Made by a program: the position numbers and the translations under genes. A DNA stretch of 62,167 bases. Source: an uncultured Acetatifactor sp. (GTDB lineage: Bacteria; Bacillota; Clostridia; Lachnospirales; Lachnospiraceae). The notes below the pieces were generated by a model. It searched no databases and was not told the origin of the DNA. It saw nothing but the letters and a program-made list of their open reading frames with translations. The DNA is taken from assembly GCA_947625475.1 (NCBI GenBank), contig CANQOL010000017.1:1-62167 (forward strand), read 5' to 3'. The stretch's first letter is position 1. Each line of letters opens with the position of its first letter. Of the stretch, positions 18,592 through 28,009 are shown piece after piece.

Positions 18592-19434
18592 TTATTTGAT
18601 AGCTCTGCCGTCACGTCTTCTCACGATCAGCTTGTTGGAAGCCTTTTTCTTCTTACGGGTCTTCAGGCCAAGAGCGGGCTTGCCCCAAGGGGTAGAGGGA
18701 CCGGGACGTCCGATACCGTTCTTGCCTTCGCCGCCGCCATGAGGATGGTCGTTGGGGTTCATCACAGCGCCGCGGACGGTGGGACGGATGCCCATGTGGC
18801 GCTTACGGCCCGCTTTGCCGATATTGATCAGGTTGTGGTCGATATTGCCCACAATGCCAACGGTAGCACGGCACACCAGCGGAACCATTCTCATCTCGCC
18901 GGAGGGGAGACGCAGGGTCGCGTACTTTCCTTCCTTTGCCATGAGCTGTGCCGCATTGCCGGCGGAACGGACCAGCTGGCCGCCCTTGCCGGGGTAGAGC
19001 TCCACGTTGTGCACCTGGGTACCTACAGGGATCTCAGAGAGGGGAAGGCAGTTGCCCACTCTCACCTCCGCGTGAGGCCCGTTCATCACCTTCATCCCGT
19101 CCGTCAGTCCGTCGGGAGCCAAAATATAGGACTTTGTGCCGTCTGCGTAGCAGATCAGCGCGATATTTGCCGTTCTGTTGGGATCGTACTCAATCCCCAT
19201 CACGGTTGCGGGGATGCCGTCCTTGTATCTCTTGAAATCCACGATCCTGTATTTTCTTCTGGAACCGCCTCCGCGGTGCCGTACCGTGATCTTACCCTGA
19301 TTGTTACGGCCGGCGCTCTTGGCCAGGGACACGCACAGGCTCTTCTCGGGAGCCGTCTTCGTGATCTCTGCAAAATCGGAGCCGGTCATATTTCTTCTGG
19401 AAGGTGTATATGGGTTGTATTTCTTAATTCCCAT
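18592..19434 (-). CDS. rplB: 50S ribosomal protein L2
   Basis: 280-residue protein needed for subunit association and peptidyl-transferase activity. [21 protein letters not shown] start; the C-terminal domain has the conserved histidine in [17 protein letters not shown] 166-nt gap upstream to rplW contains several GC-rich palindromes but no clear promoter. Confidence 0.97.
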   Translation of the reverse strand: MGIKKYNPYTPSRRNMTGSDFAEITKTAPEKSLCVSLAKSAGRNNQGKITVRHRGGGSRRKYRIVDFKRYKDGIPATVMGIEYDPNRTANIALICYADGTKSYILAPDGLTDGMKVMNGPHAEVRVGNCLPLSEIPVGTQVHNVELYPGKGGQLVRSAGNAAQLMAKEGKYATLRLPSGEMRMVPLVCRATVGIVGNIDHNLINIGKAGRKRHMGIRPTVRGAVMNPNDHPHGGGEGKNGIGRPGPSTPWGKPALGLKTRKKKKASNKLIVRRRDGRAIK

Positions 19435-19600
19435 TGCTGTATCTCCTTTTCTTCTTGATTCTTTGCGCGGCCGCTTCCATGGGCCGCATACCTAAATCCT
19501 TTCCCGCGCATCACTGCGGCCTGTCACACCGATGTATGAGTTCTATCTCATCATCTCATCCGTGCGCCGCAAGGATGCCAGGGCCCTGCCGGGCCGCGCC

Positions 19601-19900
19601 TTACAGCCCGGAGAAGATCTCGATGTCCTTGCTGTCGGGGGTCAGCTGCACGATGGCCTTCTTGGTCTTGGCGGTCTTGCCTGTGACCATGCCGCGTCTC
19701 TTGTTCTTGCCGTCCTGGTTCATGGTGTTCACCTTCTTGACCTTGGTGCCGTCAAACATCTTCTCCACGGCCTCCTTGATCTGGGACTTGTTTGCATCGG
19801 GATGAACCAGGAACGTATATTTCTTCTCGCTCATGCCGGCCATGCTCTTCTCGGTGACCACGGGCCGCAGGATTACGTCATAGTATTTGATATCAGCCAT
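19601..19900 (-). CDS. rplW: 50S ribosomal protein L23
   Basis: 99-residue tunnel-exit protein, docking point for trigger factor and [23 protein letters not shown] and [21 protein letters not shown]. Shares one base with the rplD stop. Confidence 0.97.
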   Translation of the reverse strand: MADIKYYDVILRPVVTEKSMAGMSEKKYTFLVHPDANKSQIKEAVEKMFDGTKVKKVNTMNQDGKNKRRGMVTGKTAKTKKAIVQLTPDSKDIEIFSGL

Positions 19901-20520
19901 TACGCGTACACCTCCTCGATCTTTGCCACGGCATCCTTGGTCAGGACTACCGTCTTTGCCTTCATCACATTATACACATTGATGGTGTTCACCAGGGCGG
20001 TGTCCACAGTGGGCACGTTCCTTGCGGAAAGCACCACATTCTGGTCGTTGTCGGCCAGGACCACCAGGCCCTTCTCCACCTTCAGGTTGTTCATAACCTT
20101 CACAAAATCCTTGGTCTTGATCTGGTCGAACTTCAGCTCATCCACCACGATCAGGTTCGCGTCCTGCACCTTGCTGGTGAGGGCGGACTTCAAAGCCGCT
20201 CTCTTCTCCTTGCGGTTCATCTTAAAGGAATAATCCCTGGGAACGGGAGCGAACACCATGCCGCCGCCCTTCCACTGGGGAGCTCTGGTGGAACCCTGCC
20301 TTGCGTGGCCGGTTCCCTTTTGTCTCCAAGGCTTTCTGCCGCCTCCGGAAACCTCGGAGCGGGTCTTGGCCTTCTGGGTTCCCTGACGATTATTTGCCAG
20401 CTGCTGTACGACCGCCAGGTGCACCAGGTGCTCGTTCACATCCACACCGAACACGGCATCGTTTAATTCGATCGTACCAACTTCTTTGCCTTCCATATTA
20501 TAAACAGCTACGTTTGCCAT
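19900..20520 (-). CDS. rplD: 50S ribosomal protein L4
   Basis: 206-residue protein whose extended loop (about residues 45-90, rich in Gly, Arg and Lys: [22 protein letters not shown]) lines the exit tunnel. In E. coli L4 also represses the S10 operon, which is relevant to the long leader upstream of rpsJ. Confidence 0.97.
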   Translation of the reverse strand: MANVAVYNMEGKEVGTIELNDAVFGVDVNEHLVHLAVVQQLANNRQGTQKAKTRSEVSGGGRKPWRQKGTGHARQGSTRAPQWKGGGMVFAPVPRDYSFKMNRKEKRAALKSALTSKVQDANLIVVDELKFDQIKTKDFVKVMNNLKVEKGLVVLADNDQNVVLSARNVPTVDTALVNTINVYNVMKAKTVVLTKDAVAKIEEVYA

Positions 20521-20546
20521 CTGATTGGTCCTCCTTTCGTCCTAAA

Positions 20547-21230
20547 CTATGCCTGAACCTTAACGGTCTCTTTGATGGTTACCAGAGCCTTCTTGGGTCC
20601 GGGCACAGCGCCCTTGACCAGAAGGAGATTCTTCTCGGCGTCGACTCTCACAACCTCCAGGTTCTGAACCGTCACCTTCACGCAGCCCATGTGGCCGGGC
20701 ATTCCCTTGCCCTTGAACACGCGGCTGGGCGAGGAGCAGGCACCGTTGGAACCCTGATGGCGGTGGAACTTGGAGCCGTGCTTCATGGGTCCTCTGTGCT
20801 GTCCCAGTCTCTTGACGGCGCCCTGGAAGCCTTTTCCTTTGGAGATGGCGGAGGCGTCAACCTTGTCCCCCTGGGCGAAGATGTCAGCCTTGATCTCGCT
20901 GCCGAGGGTGTACTCCTGGGCATTGTCAAACTTAAACTCTCTCACAAATCTCTTGGAGCTCACGCCGGCCTTCTTGAAATGGCCCTGCTCCGCCTTGTTC
21001 ACGCCGTGCCTGTGGATTACCTCTTTTCTGCCGCTGGCATCCTTGTTCACGGTTCTGTCCTTCTTGTCCACAAAGCCGACCTGCACAGCGCTGTACCCGT
21101 CGTTTTCCACGGTCTTGATCTGTGTCACCACACAGGGGCCGGCCTGAAGGACGGTCACCGGAACCAGCACGCCGTCCTCGTTGAAGATTTGAGTCATTCC
21201 GACTTTCGTTGCTAAAATCGCTTTCTTCAT
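20547..21230 (-). CDS. rplC: 50S ribosomal protein L3
   Basis: 227-residue protein near the peptidyl-transferase centre. [20 protein letters not shown] start and the central loop [34 protein letters not shown]. About 15 residues longer than most, through a Lys/Arg-rich insert near residues 55-70 ([20 protein letters not shown]). Confidence 0.97.
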   Translation of the reverse strand: MKKAILATKVGMTQIFNEDGVLVPVTVLQAGPCVVTQIKTVENDGYSAVQVGFVDKKDRTVNKDASGRKEVIHRHGVNKAEQGHFKKAGVSSKRFVREFKFDNAQEYTLGSEIKADIFAQGDKVDASAISKGKGFQGAVKRLGQHRGPMKHGSKFHRHQGSNGACSSPSRVFKGKGMPGHMGCVKVTVQNLEVVRVDAEKNLLLVKGAVPGPKKALVTIKETVKVQA

Positions 21231-21288
21231 CTTTTCCTCCTCTTTGTTCTACAGCGGGGCGCTCTCGCGTCCATACTAGTAGGGGATT

Positions 21289-21606
21289 TTACTTGGTTTT
21301 CATCTTGATATCAATGTAAACACCGGCGGGCATCTCCAGTCTCTGCAGGGCATCCACTGTCTTCTGGGTCGGTGTAATGATATCGATCAGTCTCTTGTGG
21401 GTCCTCTGCTCGAACTGCTCTCTGGAGTCCTTGTACTTGTGCACCGCGCGCAGAATGGTTACCACTTCCTTCTTGGTGGGAAGGGGCACGGGGCCGCTCA
21501 CCTGGGAACCGTTCTTCTTCACTGTCTCGATGATCTTCTTGGCAGATGCGTCAACCAGCTGGTGATCATATGCCTTCAATGTGATTCTCATAACCTGACT
21601 TGCCAT
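21289..21606 (-). CDS. rpsJ: 30S ribosomal protein S10
   Basis: 105 residues; besides its ribosomal role S10 (NusE) takes part in NusB antitermination. [22 protein letters not shown] and [26 protein letters not shown] are typical. First gene of the cluster, with AAAAGGAGG ahead of the ATG and a leader of about 260 nt upstream. Confidence 0.97.
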   Translation of the reverse strand: MASQVMRITLKAYDHQLVDASAKKIIETVKKNGSQVSGPVPLPTKKEVVTILRAVHKYKDSREQFEQRTHKRLIDIITPTQKTVDALQRLEMPAGVYIDIKMKTK

Positions 21607-21870
21607 AAAAAAAGTCGCCTCCTTTTCGCACTTTTGTTGATAAGTACGACAAGCGGTGACTGTACACTCTCCCGTGTGTGTCCTAAACCTTGACGCATGC
21701 CTTCGGCCTATTTCACTTCCACGTCGTTTCTACCGGGCGGTAGACTTCATTTTGTACAGTGACTTGTCGTCAGTTTCCTAACTTGACATTCGCTCCACGG
21801 AAAACCTGCCATCACGCATATGGCAACGCTCGGCAGCAACCTCACGCTTCACAGCTATCATGCCACAGCA
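21607..21870 (-). promoter_or_regulatory. Structured S10-operon leader
   Basis: About 260 nt between promoter and rpsJ. Long-range pairing is visible between 21753-21770 and 21646-21666 (an 8-bp run plus a second run interrupted by a small bulge). Hairpins with CTACCG/CGGTAG arms (about 21730-21743) and GCCAT/ATGGC arms (about 21807-21823) are also present. No coding frame. A role as an L4-responsive leader is inferred from E. coli; the structure is not the same. Confidence 0.55.
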
Positions 21871-21876
21871 CTAGTT

Positions 21877-21905
21877 AGTATACATGGAAGTTCCTGACAT
21901 TGCAA
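21877..21905 (-). promoter_or_regulatory. Promoter of the S10/spc cluster
   Basis: -35 TTGCAA (21900-21905), 17-nt spacer, -10 TATACT (21877-21882), followed by the structured leader. Confidence 0.75.
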
Positions 21906-22039
21906 GATTTTTTTTAGAAATATTGTTTTTTTTTCAGTACAATCCGCGTCTCGGGGAGAAACGCGCCCCAAAAGGGAGGCGGATCGGGCGGGATTCCTGT
22001 GCCGGCCCGGAAAAAGGGCCGGAAAAGATCGGCTCCCGC

Positions 22040-22068
22040 TTGCAAAACCCTTTCTTCTATTATATAGT
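22040..22068 (+). promoter_or_regulatory. Promoter of the methyltransferase gene
   Basis: -35 TTGCAA (22040-22045), 17-nt spacer, -10 TATAGT (22063-22068). The ATG at 22143 follows after an AGGGAGG site. The stretch 21906-22039 holds T-runs and a 7-bp GC hairpin but no gene. Confidence 0.7.
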
Positions 22069-22142
22069 AACCTATATGACAGTTTCGGCGGCGGGGGCCC
22101 GGGAAAAGCCCCGGCAGCCAAAGAGCAGGGAGGACACCGGAT

Positions 22143-23003
22143 ATGTGGATTGCAGACAGCTGGAAGGACTATGAGGTGCTGGACGCCTCCGGCGGGGAAA
22201 AGCTGGAGCGCTGGGGTGACTATATCCTGGTGCGGCCTGATCCCCAGGTCATCTGGAGCACGCCCCGGACACACAGGGGATGGGAACATAAAAACGGCCA
22301 CTATCACCGGAGCGCCAGGGGCGGCGGAGAGTGGGAGTTTTTCGGTCTGCCAAAGGAATGGAGCATCGGCTGGGGCTCCCTCACCTTCCGCCTGAAGCCC
22401 TTCAGCTTCAAGCATACGGGCCTGTTCCCGGAGCAGGCGGTGAACTGGGAGTGGTTCTCCGGCCTCATCCGCCAGGCGGGCCGGCCGGTGAAGGTGCTCA
22501 ATCTCTTTGCCTACACTGGGGGAGCCACCCTGTCCGCCGCCGCCGCGGGAGCGGCCGTAACCCATGTGGACGCCTCCAAGGGGATGGTAACCTGGGCCAG
22601 GGAGAACGCGGCCGCCTCCGGCCTTGGCCAGGCACCCATCCGCTGGCTGGTGGACGACTGCGTGAAATTTGTGGAGCGGGAAATCCGCCGGGGAAACACC
22701 TACGACGGCATCATCATGGATCCCCCCTCCTACGGCAGGGGCCCCAAGGGGGAGGTCTGGAAGCTCGAGGAGAGCCTCTTTCCCTTCCTGGAGCTCACTG
22801 CCCGGCTTCTCTCCAGGGACCCTCTGTTCTTTCTCATCAACTCCTACACCACAGGGCTCCAGCCCGCCGTGCTCTCCTACCTGATGGGCTGCGTCCTGAC
22901 GCCCCGCCTGGGGGGCAGAACCGAGGCTGCCGAGATCGGGCTTCCGGTGACGGCAAGCGGTCTGGTCCTGCCCTGCGGCGCATCCGGACGCTGGCAGAGG
23001 TAG
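22143..23003 (+). CDS. RlmI-like SAM-dependent RNA methyltransferase
   Basis: Class I (Rossmann-fold) methyltransferase, 286 residues. Motif I VLNLFAYTGGATL (about residues 119-131) binds S-adenosylmethionine, THVDASKGMVTWARENA is the following acidic strand, and MDPPSYGRGPKG is the catalytic-site motif IV. The arrangement matches the 23S rRNA m5C methyltransferase group (RlmI/RlmK type), but the N-terminal PUA domain of RlmI is missing, so the target base is uncertain. The gene diverges from the S10 operon, and its terminator hairpin is shared with the facing gene. Confidence 0.8.
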   Translation: MWIADSWKDYEVLDASGGEKLERWGDYILVRPDPQVIWSTPRTHRGWEHKNGHYHRSARGGGEWEFFGLPKEWSIGWGSLTFRLKPFSFKHTGLFPEQAVNWEWFSGLIRQAGRPVKVLNLFAYTGGATLSAAAAGAAVTHVDASKGMVTWARENAAASGLGQAPIRWLVDDCVKFVEREIRRGNTYDGIIMDPPSYGRGPKGEVWKLEESLFPFLELTARLLSRDPLFFLINSYTTGLQPAVLSYLMGCVLTPRLGGRTEAAEIGLPVTASGLVLPCGASGRWQR

Positions 23004-23004
23004 A

Positions 23005-23050
23005 TTCTGATTCTGCCCTGCAATTCATCCGGGCATCGGCAGAGTCAGAA
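23005..23050. terminator. Hairpin between convergent genes
   Basis: Arms 23005-23017 and 23038-23050 (13 nt, one G-T) just after the methyltransferase stop and before the stop of the facing gene. No long T-run, so termination strength is uncertain. Confidence 0.45.
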
Positions 23051-23061
23051 ACGCCCGCTCT

Positions 23062-23784
23062 CTACCAGTTCATGCTTCCTACTGCCGCGACGACCACGGC
23101 GATAACCAGGATCACATAAATCCCTAACACGATCAGAGACAAAAGCAGCTGGGCCTTACAGAAGTTGGACTTGCTCTTCTTGGTGTCCCCGCTGAAGGCC
23201 CACACCAGGTAGACGATCAAACCCACGCAGGGAACACAGGCAACCAGAAGAGTGCCGATCCAATCCAAAATGGACACCGGCTCCTCCCCCGTCTGCTGAT
23301 ACTGGGGATACTGCTGGTATTGGGCTGGCTGGGTGTACTGGCTGTACTGCTGGTCGTTCTGGCCGTACTGCTGGGCATTCTGGCCGTACTGCTGGGCACT
23401 CTGGCTGTACTGCTGAGCATTCTGACCGTACTGCTGGGCATTCTGGCCGTACTGCTGGGCATTCTGGCCGTACTGCTGAGCGTTCTGACCGTACTGCTGG
23501 GCATTCTGATACAGATTGTTCTGGTAATAGGACTGGGGGCCCTGCTCCGTCTGGGCCTGGTTCGTCTGTGCCTGACTCATCTGTGCCTGACTGGTTTGGT
23601 CAACCCCTGTCTGACCCTGGCCAAATTGGCCGGGATCTGTCTGACCCTGGCCTGCCTGGGCCTGGCCGGTCTGGCCCAAACCTGTTTGATCCTGTCCGGT
23701 CAAGATCTGCGCGTCCTGGCTTTGAGACGCGCCCGGAAAGGTCTGCCCATTCTGCTGCTCATACGGGTTCTGATTGGTATCCAT
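23062..23784 (-). CDS. Q/N-rich repeat membrane protein
   Basis: Function unknown. 240 residues. The first 160 are low-complexity: a Q/T/G-rich part, then eight heptads of the form NAQQYGQ, ending in YQQYPQYQQ. The C-terminal 75 residues contain two membrane segments: SILDWIGTLLVACVPCVGLIVYLVWAF and, after a KKSKSNFCKAQ linker, a second hydrophobic stretch of about 28 residues. The layout resembles small anchor proteins with a disordered tail. The heptads are encoded by a 21-bp tandem repeat, which can expand or contract. A sigma-A promoter lies at 23835-23863 and GGAGG precedes the ATG. Confidence 0.75.
   Translation of the reverse strand: MDTNQNPYEQQNGQTFPGASQSQDAQILTGQDQTGLGQTGQAQAGQGQTDPGQFGQGQTGVDQTSQAQMSQAQTNQAQTEQGPQSYYQNNLYQNAQQYGQNAQQYGQNAQQYGQNAQQYGQNAQQYSQSAQQYGQNAQQYGQNDQQYSQYTQPAQYQQYPQYQQTGEEPVSILDWIGTLLVACVPCVGLIVYLVWAFSGDTKKSKSNFCKAQLLLSLIVLGIYVILVIAVVVAAVGSMNW
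23338..23505. repeat. 21-bp tandem repeat inside the Q/N-rich gene
   Basis: About eight in-frame copies of a 21-bp unit (plus-strand core CTGCTGGGCATTCTGGCCGTA) encode the NAQQYGQ heptads. Single-base variants change N to S or D and G to S. Confidence 0.85.
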
Positions 23785-23834
23785 TTTTATCCTCCTTATC
23801 CATGAATGTTTATCGATTTTTATACTTTTTTTAG

Positions 23835-23863
23835 ATTATAGCACAGCCGGGAAAGCAAGTCCA
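23835..23863 (-). promoter_or_regulatory. Promoter of the Q/N-rich gene
   Basis: -35 TGGACT (23858-23863), 17-nt spacer, perfect -10 TATAAT (23835-23840). Confidence 0.65.
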
Positions 23864-23873
23864 TCCCTTCTTA

Positions 23874-23935
23874 TCCAAATCTGCCAGGGCTCTTCTCCAA
23901 ATCCGCCAGGGCTCTTCTCCAAATCCGCCGGAGCT
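23874..23935. repeat. 22-bp tandem repeat in the divergent intergenic region
   Basis: Two full copies (23874-23895, 23896-23917) and a partial third of TCCAAATCYGCCAGGGCTCTTC, between the divergent Q/N-rich and tatD genes, just upstream of the minus-strand promoter. The rest of the 324-nt gap holds the two promoters. Confidence 0.8.
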
Positions 23936-24000
23936 TCCCCTTCAAATCCGCCTGCTCTGCACGGGCCTTGTCAGCCAAACAGGGGAATCCATCTTTCTTC

Positions 24001-24029
24001 TTGCAATTAACCGAAATCCGTGTTATGGT
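24001..24029 (+). promoter_or_regulatory. Promoter of the tatD gene
   Basis: -35 TTGCAA (24001-24006), 17-nt spacer, -10 TATGGT (24024-24029), 80 nt before the ATG. Confidence 0.6.
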
Positions 24030-24108
24030 AACCTTAAAATGGAATCCGCTGCGGGCCCGGCTGTTTTCAATATCCTAAAGATCCTTTGGCCCACGGAAAG
24101 GGAATATT

Positions 24109-24882
24109 ATGACTTTGACACATATCTTTGATACCCACTGCCACTATGACGACCCGGCGTTTCACGGGGAGGCGGAAGACCTCCTGGCCTCCCTGTTCGC
24201 GGACGGCCTATCGGGAGCAGTCCATGCGTCCACAGATCTGGATTCCGCGCGGTTCGGGCTCACGGAATCGGAAAAATTCGACAGATTTTACACCTCTGTC
24301 GGAATCCACCCCGAAAATGAAAAAATGGTTAAAGCCGGGGATATCGGCCATCTTTGCACTCTTGCAAAATCCTCAAAAAAGGTCGTAGCCATCGGCGAGA
24401 TCGGTCTTGACTACCACTATGAGGGCTATGACGCGGACAGACAAAAGGAGCTGTTCAGGGCACAGATCGAACTTGCAAATTCGCTGGGGCTGCCTGTTAT
24501 CGTACATGCCCGTGACGCCATGGGGGACTGTCTGGAAATTCTGAGAGAACTGCGTCCAAAGGGGGTTATGCACTGCTTTTCCGGCTCCTGGGAGACGGCA
24601 AAGGAGATTCTGAAGCTCGGAATGTATATCGGCTTCACCGGCGTCCTGACCTTTCGAAACGCGAAGAAGCCCTGCGAAGTCGTCCAAAAGATGCCTCTTG
24701 ACCGTCTTGTCCTGGAAACGGACTGCCCCTATATGGCCCCGGAGCCGCACCGCGGCGAACGCTCCTACAGCGGGCTCATACCCTTCATAGCCGAAAAGGC
24801 CGGAGAGCTTCGCGGCCTCACCGGAGAAGAGATCGCGGCGGCAACCGAACAGAACGCAAAAGCCCTGTACCGTATCAGATAG
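24109..24882 (+). CDS. TatD-family metal-dependent DNase/hydrolase
   Basis: 257-residue TIM-barrel metallohydrolase; relatives are 3'-5' DNases and D-aminoacyl-tRNA-type hydrolases. The metal site is visible: HxH in FDTHCHYDD (residues 9-11), Glu in AIGEIGLDYHYE, His in VIVHARDA, His in GVMHCFSG and Asp in LETDCPYMAPEPHRG. Length is normal. Its last 8 nt overlap the facing DUF2752 gene, leaving no room for a terminator between them. Confidence 0.9.
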   Translation: MTLTHIFDTHCHYDDPAFHGEAEDLLASLFADGLSGAVHASTDLDSARFGLTESEKFDRFYTSVGIHPENEKMVKAGDIGHLCTLAKSSKKVVAIGEIGLDYHYEGYDADRQKELFRAQIELANSLGLPVIVHARDAMGDCLEILRELRPKGVMHCFSGSWETAKEILKLGMYIGFTGVLTFRNAKKPCEVVQKMPLDRLVLETDCPYMAPEPHRGERSYSGLIPFIAEKAGELRGLTGEEIAAATEQNAKALYRIR

Positions 24883-25363
24883 CCAGCCCCTGCGCCCGCA
24901 GCAGAAGCTCCAGCAGATTGTCCCGGCGGTAGGTCATGGGCTCCGTGTCCGGAAAACAGGTTCCCATCCGATACACATAGTAAAAAAGCATCCCGGCGCA
25001 GACCAGGATTAGTCCGATCTTCCACAGTCTGCCGGTTTCCGGGATGCTCTCGCCCCGGCATTCCCTAAGGGCAGGGTACACATACCGCTCCCACGCAGAC
25101 AGAACCGCCAGCAGGAGCCATCCGTAGGAGAAGGGGTGCATGCACCATGCCTCCCCGAACCTTCCCTGGGCGATCAGCAGAAAGCTCCTGGTCAGCCCGC
25201 AGCCCGGACAGGGAAGGCCGGTGACCTCCCGCAGCGGGCACAGCCCCCTTCCCAGCAGCAGCGCGCCCAGCACCAATACAGTTACCGTCAGGATACCCGC
25301 CCAGGCATCCTGCAGATCCTTCTTTATCCTCTCCCCTGCCTTTCGCGCCAGACCGTCTCTCAC
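24875..25363 (-). CDS. DUF2752 membrane protein
   Basis: 162 residues. The family signature is clear: a CPLREVTGLPCPGCGLTRSF stretch around residues 45-65 with three cysteines, flanked by membrane segments (about 23-42, 82-100 and 120-140). Function of the family is not established. The start is a GTG behind GGAGGAGGAG. The gene ends inside the last codons of tatD on the other strand. Confidence 0.85.
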   Translation of the reverse strand: MRDGLARKAGERIKKDLQDAWAGILTVTVLVLGALLLGRGLCPLREVTGLPCPGCGLTRSFLLIAQGRFGEAWCMHPFSYGWLLLAVLSAWERYVYPALRECRGESIPETGRLWKIGLILVCAGMLFYYVYRMGTCFPDTEPMTYRRDNLLELLLRAQGLAI

Positions 25364-25491
25364 GCCGTCTCCTCCTCCCCGCCTCTCCCCGCTTTGCCCG
25401 GAAACTCCCGGCTATGCCGCGGCCTTTTCTCCTGCAGGCCGGAAACTCCGAAGCCTCCCGGCAATCCGCCGGGGAAGTTTTCTCACCCGTT

Positions 25492-28009
25492 CTAGTCCGC
25501 TATATCGTACACCGAGCGCACCCGGAAATCGGAGGCATCCCCCTCCAGAATGACGACGCTCCTGCTGCCCGGGTTCATGTCAAAATAGTTGTCGGAAAGC
25601 TTCACGTCCCCGTCCACCCCCTGGATCTCCACCAGGCGGGCGTAGGCGCGGGCCGTGACAGTGAGCCTGTTCCCCTCTCGGGTACAGACAAGCTGCGGGT
25701 CCGCGAAAGGGAAATGCTTGGGTGCGGTGAAGAGGACCGTAGAGGTTTCGCCCCCCTCTTCGCAGCCCTGCCCCACAAAGCGGTAGCTGAAGTACACTCC
25801 CAGCTCATCGTACTCCGAAAAATCCAGTTCCTCCAGCCACACGCTGGAGAGGGGGCCGGCCTCCACCTCCTGCTGCCCGGAAACCAGCACCTCCCCCGCA
25901 GGGCTGCGCAGTTCCCAGCAGGCTCTGCCCCGCACCTGCGTCATGGTCTCGTTTGACAGGCAGAGCCTGGCAGCCTTTCGGATGGGCGTGGGCTCCGCGA
26001 TGCAGTAAGGTCTCTCGGAGAGCTCCCCCGTCTCTTCACAGGAGAGCAGCACCGGGGCAAACATCCTCTTCTCCGCATAGTGCAGGGCCTTCCACCGGCC
26101 GAAGTAGTCGATGCCGGACCAGGAGGCCACCGGCCAGATATCGTTGAGCTGCCAGACCACGGCCCCCATGCACTGCCCCCGATACCGGCGGAAATGCTCC
26201 ACTCCGTAGCGGATGGCCTCCGCCTGGAGCAGCTGGGAGGCGTAGAGCAGGCTGTCAAAGTCCTTGGGATACCGGTAGGTTGCGGACAGATAGTTCAGGA
26301 TCTTGCCGTTGGCCGCCCGGTTTCTCTGGTGCATTTCCATGATCCGGGAGAAAATGTTCCGATCCCCCGGAAGGGTATAGGTCTCCACGGTCTTCAGGCA
26401 GGGGAAGGACTGGAAGCCAAATTCCGACAGAAAACGGAACCGGTACTTCCGGTACTCTGTGAAGGGCTTGTTCCCGTGCCACACATCCCAGTAATGGGTG
26501 TCCCCCCGGCTCTCGTCCCAGGGGTTGTCAAAATTGCCCCCCCGATGAGGGAGATGAGGGCCAGTAAAAGGCGTTGGGATCCTCCCTCTTTACGATCTTG
26601 GGCAGGATATACTCAAAGATTTTGATGTAATCGTAAAACTGCTTCTGGGAGGGCTTCCAGGCTTTCTCAAACACCTGGGTCTCCATCTCGTTGTTGCCGC
26701 ACCACAGCCCCAGGCAGGCGTGATGGCGGATCCTGCGGATATTTTCCGCCGCCTCGACGCTGATATTCTTCTCGAAGGCCTCGTCCAGCTCGTAGGAGGA
26801 ACAGGCAAACATCAGATCCTGCCATACCAGCAGTCCCAGCTCGTCGCAGATATCAAAAAAGAAGTCGTCGGGATAATACCCGCCTCCCCACACCCGGATG
26901 CAGTTATAATGAGCCGCCCGGCAGTCCTCCAAAAGACGGCGGGTTCTCTCGGGCGTCACCCGGGAGAGAAGATTGTCCTCCGGAATATAGTCCGCCCCCA
27001 TGGCAAAGAGATCCACCCCGTTCACCTGATGAGCGAACTGCTGTCCCCAGGGATCCGGCCGGGTGTCCATCGTCACCGTCCGCAGGCCGATCCTGCGCTC
27101 CCAACGGTCCAGCTCTCTGCCGTCCTGCCCCAGAAGCCTGCAGCAGACCCGGTAAAGGGGCTGCTCCCCGTAGCCGTTTGGCCACCAAAGCTTCGGATCC
27201 TCCACCACAATGCTGCCGTCCTCCCCCTGAGAATAAACCCTCCCCTCCGGGGAAGTGAGCGTAACCTCAGCGGAGAGGGTCTCATCCTTTCGGAAGCGCT
27301 CCACATCCGGCCGAAATTCCAGCCTCACTCTCTTATCCTCCACCCAAAGGTGGGTCAGGCCGTCCTCTCCCGGCTTCTCCGCCGGCTCCGACATCTCATG
27401 GTGCTGGGTCACATACACGCTCTCCAGCCGGGCACAGTCCGCCAGCTTCAGGGACACTCTCCGGAAAATGCCCGCGTCCGGAAGCCTTGGGCCCCAGTCC
27501 CAGCCGAACATGCAGTGGGCCTTTCGCAGATGCGGATATCCCTCCATGGCTTCGTGGGATCCCCCCGCATAGATCTTCTCATTCTCCTGCCGGATATACC
27601 GGGTGGGCGAGCGCAGCACCACCCTCAGCCGGCTCACCCCCGGTCGGGCCAGCCCCTTTAAGCTGTACTCCCACACCCGGTGCATATCGTCGGCCCTACC
27701 CAGAAGCGTATCGTCCAGATAAATATCCGCCAGCGTGTCCAGCCCCTCAAAGCACAGCAGCACCGCATCCCAGTCAAGCATCTCCCGGGTCAGCTCCAGG
27801 GATCTGACATACTCAAAATCATTTTCCATAAGCCGCAGGGCCGTCAGCTCATTGTCCCGATAATAGGGGTCAGGCATCTTCCCCAGCTCCAGCAGCGTCC
27901 CGTAGACGCTTCCCGGCACCCGGGCCGGCATGAACTCAGGGCCAATCCCATACACATTCTCCCCCAGGATCCTCAGCTTCCACTCCCCGCACAGATCCAC
28001 CGTCCTCAT
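25492..28009 (-). pseudogene. GH2 beta-mannosidase-like gene split by a frameshift
   Basis: Two frames, 28009-26528 and the remainder to 25492, together encode one protein of about 839 residues resembling glycoside hydrolase family 2 beta-mannosidases (release of terminal beta-mannose). The first part holds the sugar-binding and Ig-like domains and the acid/base Glu in LWCGNNEME; the second holds the nucleophile Glu in FLSEFGFQS. Between them a run of seven G (plus-strand C, 26537-26543) puts the frame out by +1: one G fewer would read SSGGNFDNPWDE straight through. It could be a sequencing error, a slippage-controlled on/off gene or a young pseudogene. No secretion signal, so cytoplasmic. 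Its ATG directly abuts the TAG of the LysR gene. Confidence 0.85.
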
